The notes: generated from the letters alone by a model not told the origin. A stretch of 64,000 bases of DNA from Flavobacteriaceae bacterium (GCA_947456815.1 CANGTL010000001.1:1-64000); one strand, 5' to 3'. Positions 1 to 10,690 are shown, counted from the stretch's first letter. Numbers and translations: made by a program.

Positions 1-93
1 ACCAAAGAAGGTGTGTTTGTATCTGTTCCTGCTAGATTGCAAATTCCAGAAAATATTAAAGAGCAGTTAATCGTCGAATTGTACAACAAATAA
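1..93 (+). CDS. rpsD: 30S ribosomal protein S4, C-terminal end (partial)
   Basis: The window opens inside a reading frame that encodes the last 30 residues of ribosomal protein S4 and stops with TAA. The visible tail ([20 protein letters not shown]) matches the conserved end of S4, which binds 16S rRNA and nucleates assembly of the 30S subunit. The start and most of the gene lie upstream of the window. It is 20 bases before rpoA on the same strand, the usual rpsM-rpsK-rpsD-rpoA-rplQ order in Bacteroidota, so co-transcription is expected. Confidence 0.92.
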   Translation, partial: TKEGVFVSVPARLQIPENIKEQLIVELYNK

Positions 94-113
94 TAATTGA
101 CTTAGTCGAAATT

Positions 114-1106
114 ATGGCAATATTTAATTTTCAGAAGCCCGATAAAGTTATCATGATCGATTCTAACGATTTTGAAGGTAAATTTGAGTTTAGACCTTTA
201 GAACCTGGTTACGGATTGACCGTTGGTAATGCACTTAGAAGAGTAATGCTTTCCGCTTTAGAAGGATACGCAATTACCTCTGTTAGAATTGAAGGTGTAG
301 ACCACGAATTTTCTACTATTTCAGGAGTTGTTGAAGACGTTACAGAAATCATTTTGAACTTGAAACAAGTGCGTTTCAAACGTCAAATTGAAGATGTAGA
401 TAACGAATCAGTTACAATTTCAGTTACTGGTAAAGACCAACTTACAGCTGGTGATTTCCAAAAATTTATTTCAGGTTTCCAAGTTTTGAATCCAGAACTA
501 GTAATCTGTAATTTAGATAGCAAAATCAAATTGAATTTTGAATTAACTATCGAAAAAGGTCGTGGATACGTGCCTGCTGAAGAAAACAAAAAACAAAACG
601 CAGCCATCGGAACTATTTTTACGGACTCTATTTTTACGCCAATCAAAAACGTAAAATATGCCATCGAAAATTTCCGTGTTGAGCAAAAAACAGATTACGA
701 AAAATTAGTTTTTGAAATTAAAACTGATGGTTCAATCAATCCTAAAGATGCTCTAACTGAAGCTGCTAAAGTGCTAATTCACCACTTTATGTTGTTTTCT
801 GACGAAAGAATTACTTTGGAAGCAGACGAAATTGCACAAACAGAATCTTATGATGAAGAATCGTTGCATATGCGTCAATTGCTAAAAACAAAATTAGTCG
901 ATATGGATCTTTCCGTACGTGCACTAAACTGTTTGAAAGCTGCTGAAGTGGATACACTTGGAGACCTAGTGTCTTTCAATAAAAATGACTTAATGAAGTT
1001 CCGTAATTTCGGTAAGAAATCTTTAACAGAATTAGACGAATTAGTCGCTGTGAAGAACTTAACCTTCGGAATGGACTTAGCCAAATACAAATTAGATAAA
1101 GAATAA
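114..1106 (+). CDS. rpoA: DNA-directed RNA polymerase subunit alpha
   Basis: The product is the 330-residue alpha subunit, which dimerises to start polymerase assembly and contacts promoter DNA and activators. The N-terminal domain covers roughly residues 1-235, with the conserved dimer-interface stretch [20 protein letters not shown] near residues 30-50. The C-terminal helix-hairpin-helix domain (about 255-320) contains [20 protein letters not shown]. Length is normal for the family. The ATG follows rpsD by 20 bases with no Shine-Dalgarno site, as usual in this phylum. A long hairpin lies between it and rplQ. Confidence 0.98.
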   Translation: MAIFNFQKPDKVIMIDSNDFEGKFEFRPLEPGYGLTVGNALRRVMLSALEGYAITSVRIEGVDHEFSTISGVVEDVTEIILNLKQVRFKRQIEDVDNESVTISVTGKDQLTAGDFQKFISGFQVLNPELVICNLDSKIKLNFELTIEKGRGYVPAEENKKQNAAIGTIFTDSIFTPIKNVKYAIENFRVEQKTDYEKLVFEIKTDGSINPKDALTEAAKVLIHHFMLFSDERITLEADEIAQTESYDEESLHMRQLLKTKLVDMDLSVRALNCLKAAEVDTLGDLVSFNKNDLMKFRNFGKKSLTELDELVAVKNLTFGMDLAKYKLDKE

Positions 1107-1109
1107 ATG

Positions 1110-1153
1110 ACTTCATATTTTGCTCTCCAAAGCGGATTGTAGCAAGATGAAGT
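1110..1153 (+). other. Intercistronic hairpin between rpoA and rplQ
   Basis: ACTTCATATTTTGCT (1110-1124) can pair with AGCAAGATGAAGT (1141-1153) around a 16-base loop, giving about 13 pairs with a two-base bulge. The right arm is followed by only TTTT and then an A-run, so it is a poor intrinsic terminator. A processing, stability or attenuation element inside the ribosomal operon is more plausible. Only base pairing read from the sequence supports it. Confidence 0.5.
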
Positions 1154-1168
1154 TTTAAAAAAAACGTC

Positions 1169-1825
1169 ATGAGACACGGAAAAAAATTCAATCACTTAAG
1201 CAGACAAAAAGGTCACAGAGCAGCGATGCTTGCTAATATGGCTTGTTCTTTAATCGAGCACAAACGTATTAATACCACTGTCGCTAAAGCAAAAGCGTTA
1301 AAACAATTCGTTGAGCCGCTGATTACAAAATCAAAAGAAGATACAACTCACAACCGTCGTATCTGTTTTTCATACTTGCGCAGCAAATATGCGGTAACTG
1401 ACTTGTTCAGAGACGTAGCTGCAAAAGTTGGAGATCGTCCAGGTGGTTACACTCGTATCATCAAAGTTGGAAATCGTCTTGGAGATAACGCCGATATGGC
1501 CATGATCGAATTGGTAGATTTCAACGAACTATACAACGGAGGTAAAAAAGAAGAGAAGAAATCGAAAAGCCGTCGTGGTGGAAAAGCTAAAGGCGCTACA
1601 ACTGCTCCTGCTGCTGCTCCAAAAGCCGCTCCGGTTGCTGACGCTCCAGAAGCTGTGGTTGAAGAACCAATCGTTGAAGAAGCAGTGGTGGAAACACCCG
1701 TTGCAGAAGCACCAGCAGTGGAAGAAGTTGCTCCAGTTGCAGAAGTTGAAGAAACGCCTGCAGCAGAAGAAGCTCCTGAAGCACCAGCTGCTGAAGACAA
1801 TACCGAAGAAAAGAAAGAAGAATAA
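1169..1825 (+). CDS. rplQ: 50S ribosomal protein L17 with long acidic C-terminal extension
   Basis: Residues 1 to about 118 are a standard L17 domain ([20 protein letters not shown], then [15 protein letters not shown]), a core 23S rRNA-binding protein of the large subunit. Most bacterial L17 proteins end near residue 120-130. This one continues to 218 with a basic linker ([17 protein letters not shown]) and then about 75 residues made almost only of Ala, Glu, Pro and Val. Such extensions are known in Bacteroidota L17 and are probably disordered. It is the last gene of the operon, and a clear terminator follows. Confidence 0.96.
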   Translation: MRHGKKFNHLSRQKGHRAAMLANMACSLIEHKRINTTVAKAKALKQFVEPLITKSKEDTTHNRRICFSYLRSKYAVTDLFRDVAAKVGDRPGGYTRIIKVGNRLGDNADMAMIELVDFNELYNGGKKEEKKSKSRRGGKAKGATTAPAAAPKAAPVADAPEAVVEEPIVEEAVVETPVAEAPAVEEVAPVAEVEETPAAEEAPEAPAAEDNTEEKKEE

Positions 1826-1851
1826 TGACTTTCTCCATTCAATAAAAATCA

Positions 1852-1884
1852 AGGATAAACTTTTAAAGTTTGTCCTTTTTTTTT
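1852..1884 (+). terminator. Rho-independent terminator after rplQ
   Basis: GGATAAACTT and AAGTTTGTCC form an inverted repeat (about 9-10 pairs with one G-T type mismatch) around a short TTAA loop and are followed at once by an uninterrupted run of nine T. This closes the rpsD-rpoA-rplQ transcript. Confidence 0.85.
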
Positions 1885-1895
1885 GTTTTTTTTTA

Positions 1896-2002
1896 AGGAG
1901 CCGGGAACCTGCTCTACGCTACTATCTTTTGCGGCAAAGCAGCACAGCGCACGGATGATGTTACGCCGCCGCAAAAGGATAACCGCTCCGATCAGGGCTA
2001 GG
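1896..2002 (+). repeat. Dispersed intergenic hairpin element, copy 1 (AGGAGC...GGGCTAGG)
   Basis: This 107-base element begins AGGAGC, contains ATCTTTTGCGGC (1924-1935) able to pair with GCCGCAAAAGGAT (1968-1980), and ends CCGCTCCGATCAGGGCTAGG. A second copy with the same ends and spacing but a different stem sequence lies at 15742-15850. Conserved ends with a compensating variable stem suggest selection for an RNA or DNA fold. It sits directly downstream of the rplQ terminator. I recall similar elements scattered in Flavobacterium intergenic DNA, but could not check that here. Confidence 0.7.
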
Positions 2003-2070
2003 ACATCTGGGATGTTTAAAAGTTTTAATAAACCTTAGCGCCTTTGTGCCTTAGTGGCGAAATAAATAAA

Positions 2071-2078
2071 TAAATTTG
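2071..2078 (+). promoter_or_regulatory. Bacteroidota -7 promoter box for carA
   Basis: TAAATTTG fits the Bacteroidota -7 consensus TAnnTTTG and lies 18 bases before the carA ATG. A TTTG at 2043-2046 could act as the -33 element, but the 24-base spacing is long. The promoter overlaps the end of a GCGCCTTTGTGCCTTAGTGG tract that looks like another dispersed sequence. Confidence 0.6.
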
Positions 2079-2095
2079 CACAACAAATAACTACA

Positions 2096-3205
2096 ATGAG
2101 CTACACCACACGACAACCCGCCATCCTTTTACTCAGCGATGGCACCATTTTTCACGGTAAATCGATCGGAATTTCCGGAACTACTTTCGGCGAAGTTTGC
2201 TTCAACACCGGAATGACCGGTTATCAAGAGATCTTCACCGATCCATCGTACTTCGGTCAAATTATGGTGGCCACCAATCCACACATCGGAAACTATGGCG
2301 TGAATGACAAAGAAGTAGAATCAGATTCCATCAAAATTGCTGGCTTGGTCTGCAAGAATTTCAGTTTCAATTATTCGCGTGAAGATGCATCCCAAAGCCT
2401 CGAAGATTATTTCACCAAACAAAATTTGATCTGTATTTCTGATGTAGATACGCGTGCATTAGTCAGCTATATCCGCGATAACGGCGCTATGAATGCCGTA
2501 ATCTGTACCGACGGTACTGCTGTCGAAGAACTCAAAATTCAATTGGCAGAAATTCCTGATATGAAAGGTCTGGAATTGGCATCAAAAGTTTCAACCAAAG
2601 TACCTTATTTCTTCGGTAACGAAACTGCCAAGTACAAAATCTCTGCCCTCGATCTTGGAATCAAAACCAACATCCTGCGCAACCTCGCCAAGCGCGATTG
2701 CTACATCAAAGTATTTCCATACGATGCAACATTCCAGGATTTAGCCGAGTTCAATCCCGATGGTTATTTTCTTTCCAATGGTCCCGGCGATCCTGACCCA
2801 TTGTTTCGAGCCATTCAAGTAGCGAAAGACATCATTGAAAACAACAAACCACTTTTCGGAATTTGTCTCGGACACCAAGTGATTGCTTTGGCCAACGGCG
2901 TTTCCACCTACAAAATGTTCAACGGACACCGAGGAATTAATCATCCGGTGATGAATCTTGTTTCTGGAAAAGGTGAAATCACGTCCCAGAATCACGGTTT
3001 TGCAGTCAATAAAGAAGAATTAGAAAAGCATCCAGATCTCGAAATTACACACGTTCATCTCAACGATCATACGGTTGCCGGAATGCGAATGAAATCTAAG
3101 AATTGTTTCTCAGTGCAATACCATCCCGAAGCCAGTCCAGGACCACATGATTCATCGTATTTGTTCGACCAATTCATCGAAAACCTCAAATCCCAAAAGA
3201 ACTAA
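2096..3205 (+). CDS. carA: Carbamoyl-phosphate synthase small subunit
   Basis: CarA is the glutaminase subunit that hydrolyses glutamine and passes ammonia to CarB for carbamoyl phosphate, feeding pyrimidine and arginine synthesis. The 369-residue protein has the CarA N-terminal domain (DGTIFHGKSIG, then FNTGMTGYQEI) and a C-terminal class I glutamine amidotransferase domain. The nucleophile Cys257 lies in GICLGHQ, and the His343/Glu345 pair lies in YHPEAS. The large subunit gene is not in this window. It is transcribed from its own promoter after the rplQ terminator. Confidence 0.97.
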   Translation: MSYTTRQPAILLLSDGTIFHGKSIGISGTTFGEVCFNTGMTGYQEIFTDPSYFGQIMVATNPHIGNYGVNDKEVESDSIKIAGLVCKNFSFNYSREDASQSLEDYFTKQNLICISDVDTRALVSYIRDNGAMNAVICTDGTAVEELKIQLAEIPDMKGLELASKVSTKVPYFFGNETAKYKISALDLGIKTNILRNLAKRDCYIKVFPYDATFQDLAEFNPDGYFLSNGPGDPDPLFRAIQVAKDIIENNKPLFGICLGHQVIALANGVSTYKMFNGHRGINHPVMNLVSGKGEITSQNHGFAVNKEELEKHPDLEITHVHLNDHTVAGMRMKSKNCFSVQYHPEASPGPHDSSYLFDQFIENLKSQKN

Positions 3206-3260
3206 ATCGTTATCGTTAATAACAATCCCAATTTTAATTTCGGAACAATTTCAGATACAA

Positions 3261-3268
3261 TATATTTG
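3261..3268 (+). promoter_or_regulatory. Bacteroidota -7 promoter box for eno
   Basis: TATATTTG matches TAnnTTTG. It lies 58 bases upstream of the eno start codon, and the leader between them contains a tandem ATTCAAA-type tract (about 3288-3320). No good -33 TTG was found at the expected distance. Confidence 0.6.
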
Positions 3269-3320
3269 TAATTATTAAGGAGTGATTCATTCAAAATTCA
3301 AAATTTATAATTCAAAATAA

Positions 3321-4613
<1,293 letters not shown>

Positions 4614-4635
4614 GATAGACTTTATGAATTTCACT

Positions 4636-4672
4636 ACCCTTTCAGGCACTAGTCTCTGAAAGGGTTTTTTTG
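4636..4672 (+). terminator. Rho-independent terminator after eno
   Basis: ACCCTTTCAG (4636-4645) pairs perfectly with CTGAAAGGGT (4656-4665) around a ten-base loop and is followed by seven T. It ends the eno transcript before the sensor kinase gene. Confidence 0.93.
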
Positions 4673-4770
4673 TACTTCCAACAAAATTGAAATAATAACC
4701 CAAATCCCCCAAATACTAAGTCAAACCAACTTAATACTAAATAGCGTAATTTTAACCAATAGCATCACTA

Positions 4771-4778
4771 TATATTTG
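4771..4778 (+). promoter_or_regulatory. -7 promoter box for the TPR sensor kinase gene
   Basis: TATATTTG matches TAnnTTTG. It overlaps a TTG codon at 4776 that could be read as a start, so transcription probably begins near 4783 and the real start codon must lie downstream, most likely GTG at 4803. No convincing -33 TTG was seen. Confidence 0.55.
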
Positions 4779-4802
4779 TATAGAAAATTAAATCAAGCTA
4801 TT

Positions 4803-6743
4803 GTGAAAAATAATTGCTACCTATCGTTTCTCTTTTTGATACTAAGCATCAGTGCTTTTAGTCAATCAAACAATACTACAATTGATAGTCTAAAAAGAGT
4901 GCTCGCTGTTGCCAAGAACGATACGTCTAAAGTCAACACTTACAATAGCATCGCCGACAAATACAAAGAGTCTAATCCTGACTCTACTGCATTTTATGCC
5001 ATGAAAGCGGCAGCATTGGCGCGAAAATCAAGTTACAATTTTGGACTTGCCAATTCCTATATTAATTCGGGTAATTCAAACATCATTTTAGGAAACTACA
5101 GACAAGCCAATCAGTATTTCAATAAAGCACAACTGTCTTTTGAAACTCTTTTGAATTCAGATTCTGAGATTGATAACAAACGAATTCAAAACGGATTAGC
5201 TCGTGCATTTGCAAGTCAAGGTGTGGTTTTTTCTCAAGAAAGCAATTACTATATGGCGTTGGAAATGTATCAAAAAGCCTTGAAAATCTACTTCGAAATT
5301 GGTCAAAAAATCAATATTGCCAAAGCGTATAATAATATCGGAATCGTATATAAATCGCAGCAAAACAATACCAAGGCGTTAGAATATTTTAAGAAAGCAT
5401 TCCAACTTCAAGAGGAAATCGGGGAACAAACTGCCGCAGTAACTTTAACTAATATTGGTGTTATTTATGCCGAGCAAGGCAACAAAAACCAAGCGTTGCA
5501 ATATTACCAGAAAGCGGAAAAGCTGTTTGAAAAAATGGATAACAAACGCGGTTTTGCACTCTTGAACAACTACTTCGGGGATTATTACAAAAATGAAAAA
5601 GATTATGTGAAAGCGTCAAAATATTATACAACTGCGTTATCAATGTATGAGGAAATGCAAAGCAAATTTGGTGCGTCTTTGGCTTTATACAATCTGGGAT
5701 TGCTCCAATTAGAGTTGAAGAAATATGACGAGGCAATTGCATTTGGAACAAAATCTTTAGACTATGCCAAAGCGATTGGAATCTTAGATCAAACCTACCA
5801 TTCTGAAAAATTACTAAGTGATTTATACGCCATCAAAAATAATACGCAGTTGTCATTTTTTCATTACAAAAATTATATTGTTGCTCGAGATAGTATCATT
5901 AATCAAGAGAATACTAAGAAAATCTTGATTTCAGAAATGGAATCTGAATATAAAAGAAAAACAGCCATTGTAGCTGAGAAGTCAAAAAGGAGTTTTCAAT
6001 TTGTATTGTTCTCGATTATTGGATTGGTATTGTTAGCGGGATTGATATTCGTGACGTACAACCGACGACAAATAAAACGCCGATTGACCTTGCAAAAGGA
6101 AGTTGCTGAATACGAGCAAAAAGCACTGCATTTGCAAATGAATCCGCATTTTGTATTCAATTGTTTAGGATCAATTTCCAGTTTTATAGTTCAGAATGGA
6201 ACCGATTCGGCCCTAAAATATTTGTCTAAATTTTCAAAATTGATGCGACTTACGCTCGAATACTCGAAAGGTTCACTAATTCCCATCGATAAAGAAATTG
6301 AAAGTTTGCAAAACTATTTGGAGTTGGAGCAGTTGCGTTTTCACAATAAATTTACCTTCACTATTAAAGCTACGGACAAAGTCGAATTTAATATGGGAAT
6401 TCCACCATTACTAATTCAACCCTTCGTAGAAAATGCCATCCTTCACGGCATGGTTCCCAAAGAGGGAAATGGGAAGATTGAAGTGAATTTTGATGTGCAA
6501 AACGGACAATTCATTTGCAGTATTTCGGATGACGGCATCGGGCTTTCAAAGTCAAAACATCTAAAGGAAGATTCCGTTACCGCACACAAATCGATGGCGT
6601 TAGAAATCACCAAGAAGCGATTGGAAATTATGGAAGCGACGACTCTAAAATCAGCCCAAATCGACATTCAAGAATTGACAAACGATAAAGAAGTAATTGG
6701 CACAAAAGTGACTTTGAGATTACCAATTCAATACATCAAATAA
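4803..6743 (+). CDS. TPR-containing LytS-type sensor histidine kinase
   Basis: This is the sensor of a two-component pair. A signal sequence (VKNNCYLSFLFLILSISAFS, with Met as the first residue in vivo) is followed by a periplasmic array of about six tetratricopeptide repeats (roughly residues 40-340), a membrane helix near 400-420 (FSIIGLVLLAGLIFV), a His_kinase domain with the phosphoacceptor in QMNPHFVFN (His near 449), and a HATPase_c domain with LLIQPFVENAILHG. This TPR-TM-LytS layout is common in Bacteroidota. I chose GTG 4803 because a promoter box covers the upstream TTG. The cognate regulator follows by 54 bases. Confidence 0.9.
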   Translation: MKNNCYLSFLFLILSISAFSQSNNTTIDSLKRVLAVAKNDTSKVNTYNSIADKYKESNPDSTAFYAMKAAALARKSSYNFGLANSYINSGNSNIILGNYRQANQYFNKAQLSFETLLNSDSEIDNKRIQNGLARAFASQGVVFSQESNYYMALEMYQKALKIYFEIGQKINIAKAYNNIGIVYKSQQNNTKALEYFKKAFQLQEEIGEQTAAVTLTNIGVIYAEQGNKNQALQYYQKAEKLFEKMDNKRGFALLNNYFGDYYKNEKDYVKASKYYTTALSMYEEMQSKFGASLALYNLGLLQLELKKYDEAIAFGTKSLDYAKAIGILDQTYHSEKLLSDLYAIKNNTQLSFFHYKNYIVARDSIINQENTKKILISEMESEYKRKTAIVAEKSKRSFQFVLFSIIGLVLLAGLIFVTYNRRQIKRRLTLQKEVAEYEQKALHLQMNPHFVFNCLGSISSFIVQNGTDSALKYLSKFSKLMRLTLEYSKGSLIPIDKEIESLQNYLELEQLRFHNKFTFTIKATDKVEFNMGIPPLLIQPFVENAILHGMVPKEGNGKIEVNFDVQNGQFICSISDDGIGLSKSKHLKEDSVTAHKSMALEITKKRLEIMEATTLKSAQIDIQELTNDKEVIGTKVTLRLPIQYIK

Positions 6744-6797
6744 AGAAAATATTTTAACTGACAACCAATAACTGACAACCGACAACTTATAACAGAT

Positions 6798-7559
6798 ATG
6801 ATCACTGCTCTACTCATAGACGACGACAAACACTTACGCGAAGGATTAAAAGCGCTTCTAGATCGCTATACGAATGATATTTACATTATTGGTGAAGCCG
6901 AAAGTGTCAAGACTGGAATTTTGGCAATCGAAAAGCTGCAGCCGCAAGTGATTTTTCTAGATATTCATTTGATCGATGGTACTGGTTTCGACATTCTAGA
7001 ACGTCTAAAAAAGACCAACGGGAAAATAGCATCGCACATCGTTTTTATCACTGCTCATGAAAAATATGCCGTGAAAGCATTTAAGTTTAGTGCACTAGAC
7101 TTTATTTTAAAGCCCATTGATCCTGAGGAATTGCAGGATACAATTGCCAAGATTAAGGAGATTTCATCGTCGACCAAATCGTTCGATCATATCGATTTGC
7201 TGTTGGAGAACATTCGAAAGAAAGTGGATAATTTTAAGCGGATTGCACTGTCTACGAGCGATGGTATTCATCTTTTTGAAGTGGCAGATATCATTCGATT
7301 AGAGGCAAAAGGGAATTACACGGAATTTTTCATCAAGAATCACAAGCCGGTTTTGATTTCTAAAACGCTCAAGGAATACGAAGAAATGCTCACTGAACAA
7401 GGATTTGAACGGATTCATCAATCGCATTTGATTAATCTATCCTTTTTGAAATCGTATATCAAAACTGACGGAGGTTATGTGATTATGGCTGATAATACCA
7501 ACATTCCAATCGCACAGAGTAAAAGGGAAAAATTGCAAGAATTGATAAAGGCACTCTAA
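6798..7559 (+). CDS. LytTR-family response regulator
   Basis: This is a DNA-binding response regulator paired with the kinase just upstream. An N-terminal receiver domain has the acidic pocket (LLIDDDKH), phosphoacceptor Asp55 in FLDIHLIDG, and the conserved Lys in DFILKPID. Residues 145-250 form a LytTR domain (RIALSTSDGIHLFEVADIIR, later FERIHQSHLINLSFL). At 253 residues it is typical of the LytR/AlgR group. The 54-base gap before it holds tandem ACAACC-type units. The secreted LRR gene begins 42 bases after its stop and is a plausible target or operon partner; that link is inferred from spacing only. Confidence 0.94.
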   Translation: MITALLIDDDKHLREGLKALLDRYTNDIYIIGEAESVKTGILAIEKLQPQVIFLDIHLIDGTGFDILERLKKTNGKIASHIVFITAHEKYAVKAFKFSALDFILKPIDPEELQDTIAKIKEISSSTKSFDHIDLLLENIRKKVDNFKRIALSTSDGIHLFEVADIIRLEAKGNYTEFFIKNHKPVLISKTLKEYEEMLTEQGFERIHQSHLINLSFLKSYIKTDGGYVIMADNTNIPIAQSKREKLQELIKAL

Positions 7560-7601
7560 AAACTAGAAAAAATGACTAAGAAACTATACAAAACTAAAAC
7601 T

Positions 7602-10571
7602 ATGAAAAGACTACTGTGGTTACTGTTGTTGTTTACCGGGATGGTAAATGCACAACCTCCGGCGATTACGACTCCACAAAATCAAACGCTGTTTGATTTT
7701 AATAACGACAATTATGAAGCATTTGAAGTCTATTCTAAGTCGTCTGAAATTTTAGGAACTTTAAATGCTAGTGAATATACCGTTAAGTTTTATTCGGACG
7801 CCAGTTTGCAAACAATCATTATGGATGGCGCGGGCTCTTTTACTTATTATTTGGATAATCAAGCAGTTTATGTAAAAGTTACTGAAAATGCCGATCCAAA
7901 TAATTTTGCCACGACTTCTTTCAATATCATATTAATTCCGACACCGATTCTGGGTGTGCCTCAACATGTTTTTCAATTGGATAATCCGTATGACGGCATC
8001 GGGATATTCGACTTGACATCGCAGGCAGCAGTAATCTTAAATGGACTTACAGGCGTAGATCTCGTCTATTATCCGAGTCCAGACGATGCGCGTGCTGACA
8101 CAAATGCGATTTCCAATCCAGCGGCTTACACCAACATTTCAAATCCACAAATCATATGCGTCCGAGTGACCGAACAAGCAACAGGAAGTTATAGTCTTTC
8201 GCAGTTTATGGTCGTGATGAATAGTGTCGAAACGGTCGCGATTCCTGATAATTATTTTAGAGTTCGAGTAAATGGTTACGACTACAATCAAGATGGACAA
8301 ATTCAAATGAGTGAAGCTTTGTCGGTAACCAGTTTAGACCTTTCGAATCCCGATATTTGGAATTACCCTATCTCTGATATGACAGGAATTGAGGCATTCA
8401 AAAACGTAAAGGATTTATTTATTGCTGGAAATCCGCTAGGTGCGGTCGACTTATCGGCATTGACTAAACTCGAGAATCTCAGCATGTCGAGAACAAATTG
8501 TACGGCCGTAAATGTTACCGGGCTCACACTTTTGAAATCATTTATTGCCGATACTGGCCAGATTGCTAGCCTTGATGTCAGTACTTGCACTAGTCTCGAA
8601 GACTTGATTGTTGCGCGCCAATTGCTGACCTCATTAAACATCAGCGGTTTAACTGGAATTAAAAGACTCTATTGCAATAATAATCAACTGACTTCTCTAG
8701 ATGTCAGTCTTCTGACAAACATGACATACCTTTGCTGCTCCGACAATAATCTGACTTCATTAGATCTCACGGGCTTGAACCAGATTACAGGTTTGTGTTA
8801 CGGAAACCAATCGATGAGTCCTGTAGACACGAGTCAATTGACCAATCTTTTATGGCTGTCGTATGGCGGTGGATTGGCAACTACCTTAGACCTGAATACA
8901 GCTCCAAACTTGCAAACAATGTGGGCATGGAACAGCAATCTGACGGAATTGGATTTATCCGGTTTGCCATTAGTGAATACAGTGCGTTTATTTGGCAATA
9001 ATGCGTTGACGTATGTAAACATGAAAAATGGCGGTCAATTTCTGTTCTCTGACGACTTTAATTCTTATAATTCAGAATTTCAGTCGAATCCTAATTTGTT
9101 TTATGTGTGTACGAATGAAGTCGATCAAGTGGCGGTGAACAATAAACTTTCGGCAGCTACAGCTGAAAATGGCTTGGCGCATGCAGGAACGTATTGCACC
9201 TTTGTACCGGGCGGAGATTTTAATACAATCACGGGGTCTATTAAGTTTGATAGCAATAATAATGGTTGCGATGTGCTCGATGCCATTCAACCAAATATTA
9301 AAGTAAATGTTAATGATGGCACCAATATAGGTTCTACATTTATTAATAACTCTGGCGTTTATAATTTTTATACAGAAACGGGAAGTTTCACTATTACACC
9401 TGAAATAGAGAATCCGTCATGGTTCACGTTTGCGCAACCTTCGGCAACAATCAATTTTGTAGACGATAACAACAATACTGCGACGCAAGATTTTTGTATG
9501 ACTAGCAATGGAGTTCATCATGATGTTGAAATCGTAATTAGCCCCGTAACGCCTGCTCGTCCTGGTTTTGATGCGGAATACAAGTTGTTTTATAGAAACA
9601 AAGGAAATCAGACAGAAGATGTATTTCTCAACTTAAATTATAATGAAAATCTTTTAGATTTTGTATCTGCATCAACAGTTCCAAATAATTCAGGAGCTGG
9701 TTTTATCCAATGGAATATTGCAAATGTATTGCCTTTTGAAAGTGGAAGTGTCTTAATCACATTAAATGTAAACTCTCCTTTAGAAGTACCAGCTGTAAAT
9801 AATGGAGATCTCTTAACTTTTACTTCCTTTATTGATATTGCTGGAACCGAAGAAGAGAACTGGGCCGACAATAGTTTTACTTTAAATCAAATTGTCGTAG
9901 GATCTTATGATCCAAATGATATTGCGTGTATCGAAGGTCAAACCGTCAATCCTTCCGAGATTGGAAATTATTTGCACTATTTAGCTCGGTTTGAAAACAC
10001 AGGAACATTTTACGCAGAAAATGTAGTTGTAAAAATAGACGTAGATTCTAACAAATATGATATCAATACCCTACAATTATTAGACACCTCGCATTCCTGT
10101 TACACTAGAATTGTCGGTAATACAGTGGAATTTATTTTTGAGGGCATAAATCTAGAGGCAAGAAGCGGCAATCCTCCAGTTGGTGGCCATGGCGATGTTT
10201 TATTCAAAATAAGAACCAGAGGAGATTTGGTGGCTAACGACTTAGTAGCGAAAGCAGCTAATATTTATTTTGATTATAACTTTCCAGTCTTGACCAATAC
10301 AGCGGAAACAGTTTTCGCACTATTGAGTAATTCCGGCTTTGATTTTGACGCAAGTATTTTAGTATTTCCAAACCCGACGAATTCTCGAATTACAATCAAC
10401 GCCAACACCAAGATTAAATCGATGGAGTTGTACGACACCCAAGGCAGAATATTGCAAACAGTTCTTGGAAATCAGAAAGATTTAGATATTTCAAGTAAAT
10501 CAAATGGGATTTACTTCTTGAAAATCACTACCGAAAAAGGAACTACAATAGAGAAATTAATAAAGGAATAA
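7602..10571 (+). CDS. Secreted leucine-rich-repeat protein with type IX sorting domain
   Basis: A large (989-residue) exported protein. It begins with a signal peptide (MKRLLWLLLLFTGMVNAQ), followed by about 200 residues without a recognised fold. A block of irregular leucine-rich repeats (about 250-480) carries units like LTSLDVSLLTNMTYLCCSDN. Next comes a region with the bacterial DUF7619/DUF11-like motif YDPNDIACIEGQTV, and then a C-terminal type IX secretion domain (VFPNPTNSRITIN ... NGIYFLKITTEKG). The cell-surface or secreted location follows from the sorting domain; the ligand is unknown. I chose ATG 7602 over 7572 because it starts the signal peptide cleanly. A terminator follows. Confidence 0.9.
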   Translation: MKRLLWLLLLFTGMVNAQPPAITTPQNQTLFDFNNDNYEAFEVYSKSSEILGTLNASEYTVKFYSDASLQTIIMDGAGSFTYYLDNQAVYVKVTENADPNNFATTSFNIILIPTPILGVPQHVFQLDNPYDGIGIFDLTSQAAVILNGLTGVDLVYYPSPDDARADTNAISNPAAYTNISNPQIICVRVTEQATGSYSLSQFMVVMNSVETVAIPDNYFRVRVNGYDYNQDGQIQMSEALSVTSLDLSNPDIWNYPISDMTGIEAFKNVKDLFIAGNPLGAVDLSALTKLENLSMSRTNCTAVNVTGLTLLKSFIADTGQIASLDVSTCTSLEDLIVARQLLTSLNISGLTGIKRLYCNNNQLTSLDVSLLTNMTYLCCSDNNLTSLDLTGLNQITGLCYGNQSMSPVDTSQLTNLLWLSYGGGLATTLDLNTAPNLQTMWAWNSNLTELDLSGLPLVNTVRLFGNNALTYVNMKNGGQFLFSDDFNSYNSEFQSNPNLFYVCTNEVDQVAVNNKLSAATAENGLAHAGTYCTFVPGGDFNTITGSIKFDSNNNGCDVLDAIQPNIKVNVNDGTNIGSTFINNSGVYNFYTETGSFTITPEIENPSWFTFAQPSATINFVDDNNNTATQDFCMTSNGVHHDVEIVISPVTPARPGFDAEYKLFYRNKGNQTEDVFLNLNYNENLLDFVSASTVPNNSGAGFIQWNIANVLPFESGSVLITLNVNSPLEVPAVNNGDLLTFTSFIDIAGTEEENWADNSFTLNQIVVGSYDPNDIACIEGQTVNPSEIGNYLHYLARFENTGTFYAENVVVKIDVDSNKYDINTLQLLDTSHSCYTRIVGNTVEFIFEGINLEARSGNPPVGGHGDVLFKIRTRGDLVANDLVAKAANIYFDYNFPVLTNTAETVFALLSNSGFDFDASILVFPNPTNSRITINANTKIKSMELYDTQGRILQTVLGNQKDLDISSKSNGIYFLKITTEKGTTIEKLIKE

Positions 10572-10592
10572 TTCAAGAACATAAGTGAAGCA

Positions 10593-10630
10593 AAAACCCT
10601 TTCTAGTTTCGACTTTGAAAGGGTTTTTTA
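10593..10630 (+). terminator. Rho-independent terminator after the LRR protein gene
   Basis: AAAACCCTTTC (10593-10603) pairs with GAAAGGGTTTT (10617-10627) around a 13-base loop and runs into a T-rich tail. Confidence 0.9.
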
Positions 10631-10690
10631 TTTATAAAATTATTAACAATTTCATTGTAAAATTCATTTTTTAATTCATTTCAATTTCCC

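Noticed and set aside
1447..1852. Long open frames on the minus strand and in another + frame across the rplQ tail
   Set aside because: They are Ser/Ala-, Phe/Cys- or Leu/Gln-rich mirror images of the low-complexity L17 tail and have no family resemblance.
4776..4802. TTG 4776 as the start of the sensor kinase gene
   Set aside because: A TATATTTG -7 box covers this codon, so it should be upstream of or at the transcription start; GTG 4803 gives a clean signal peptide.
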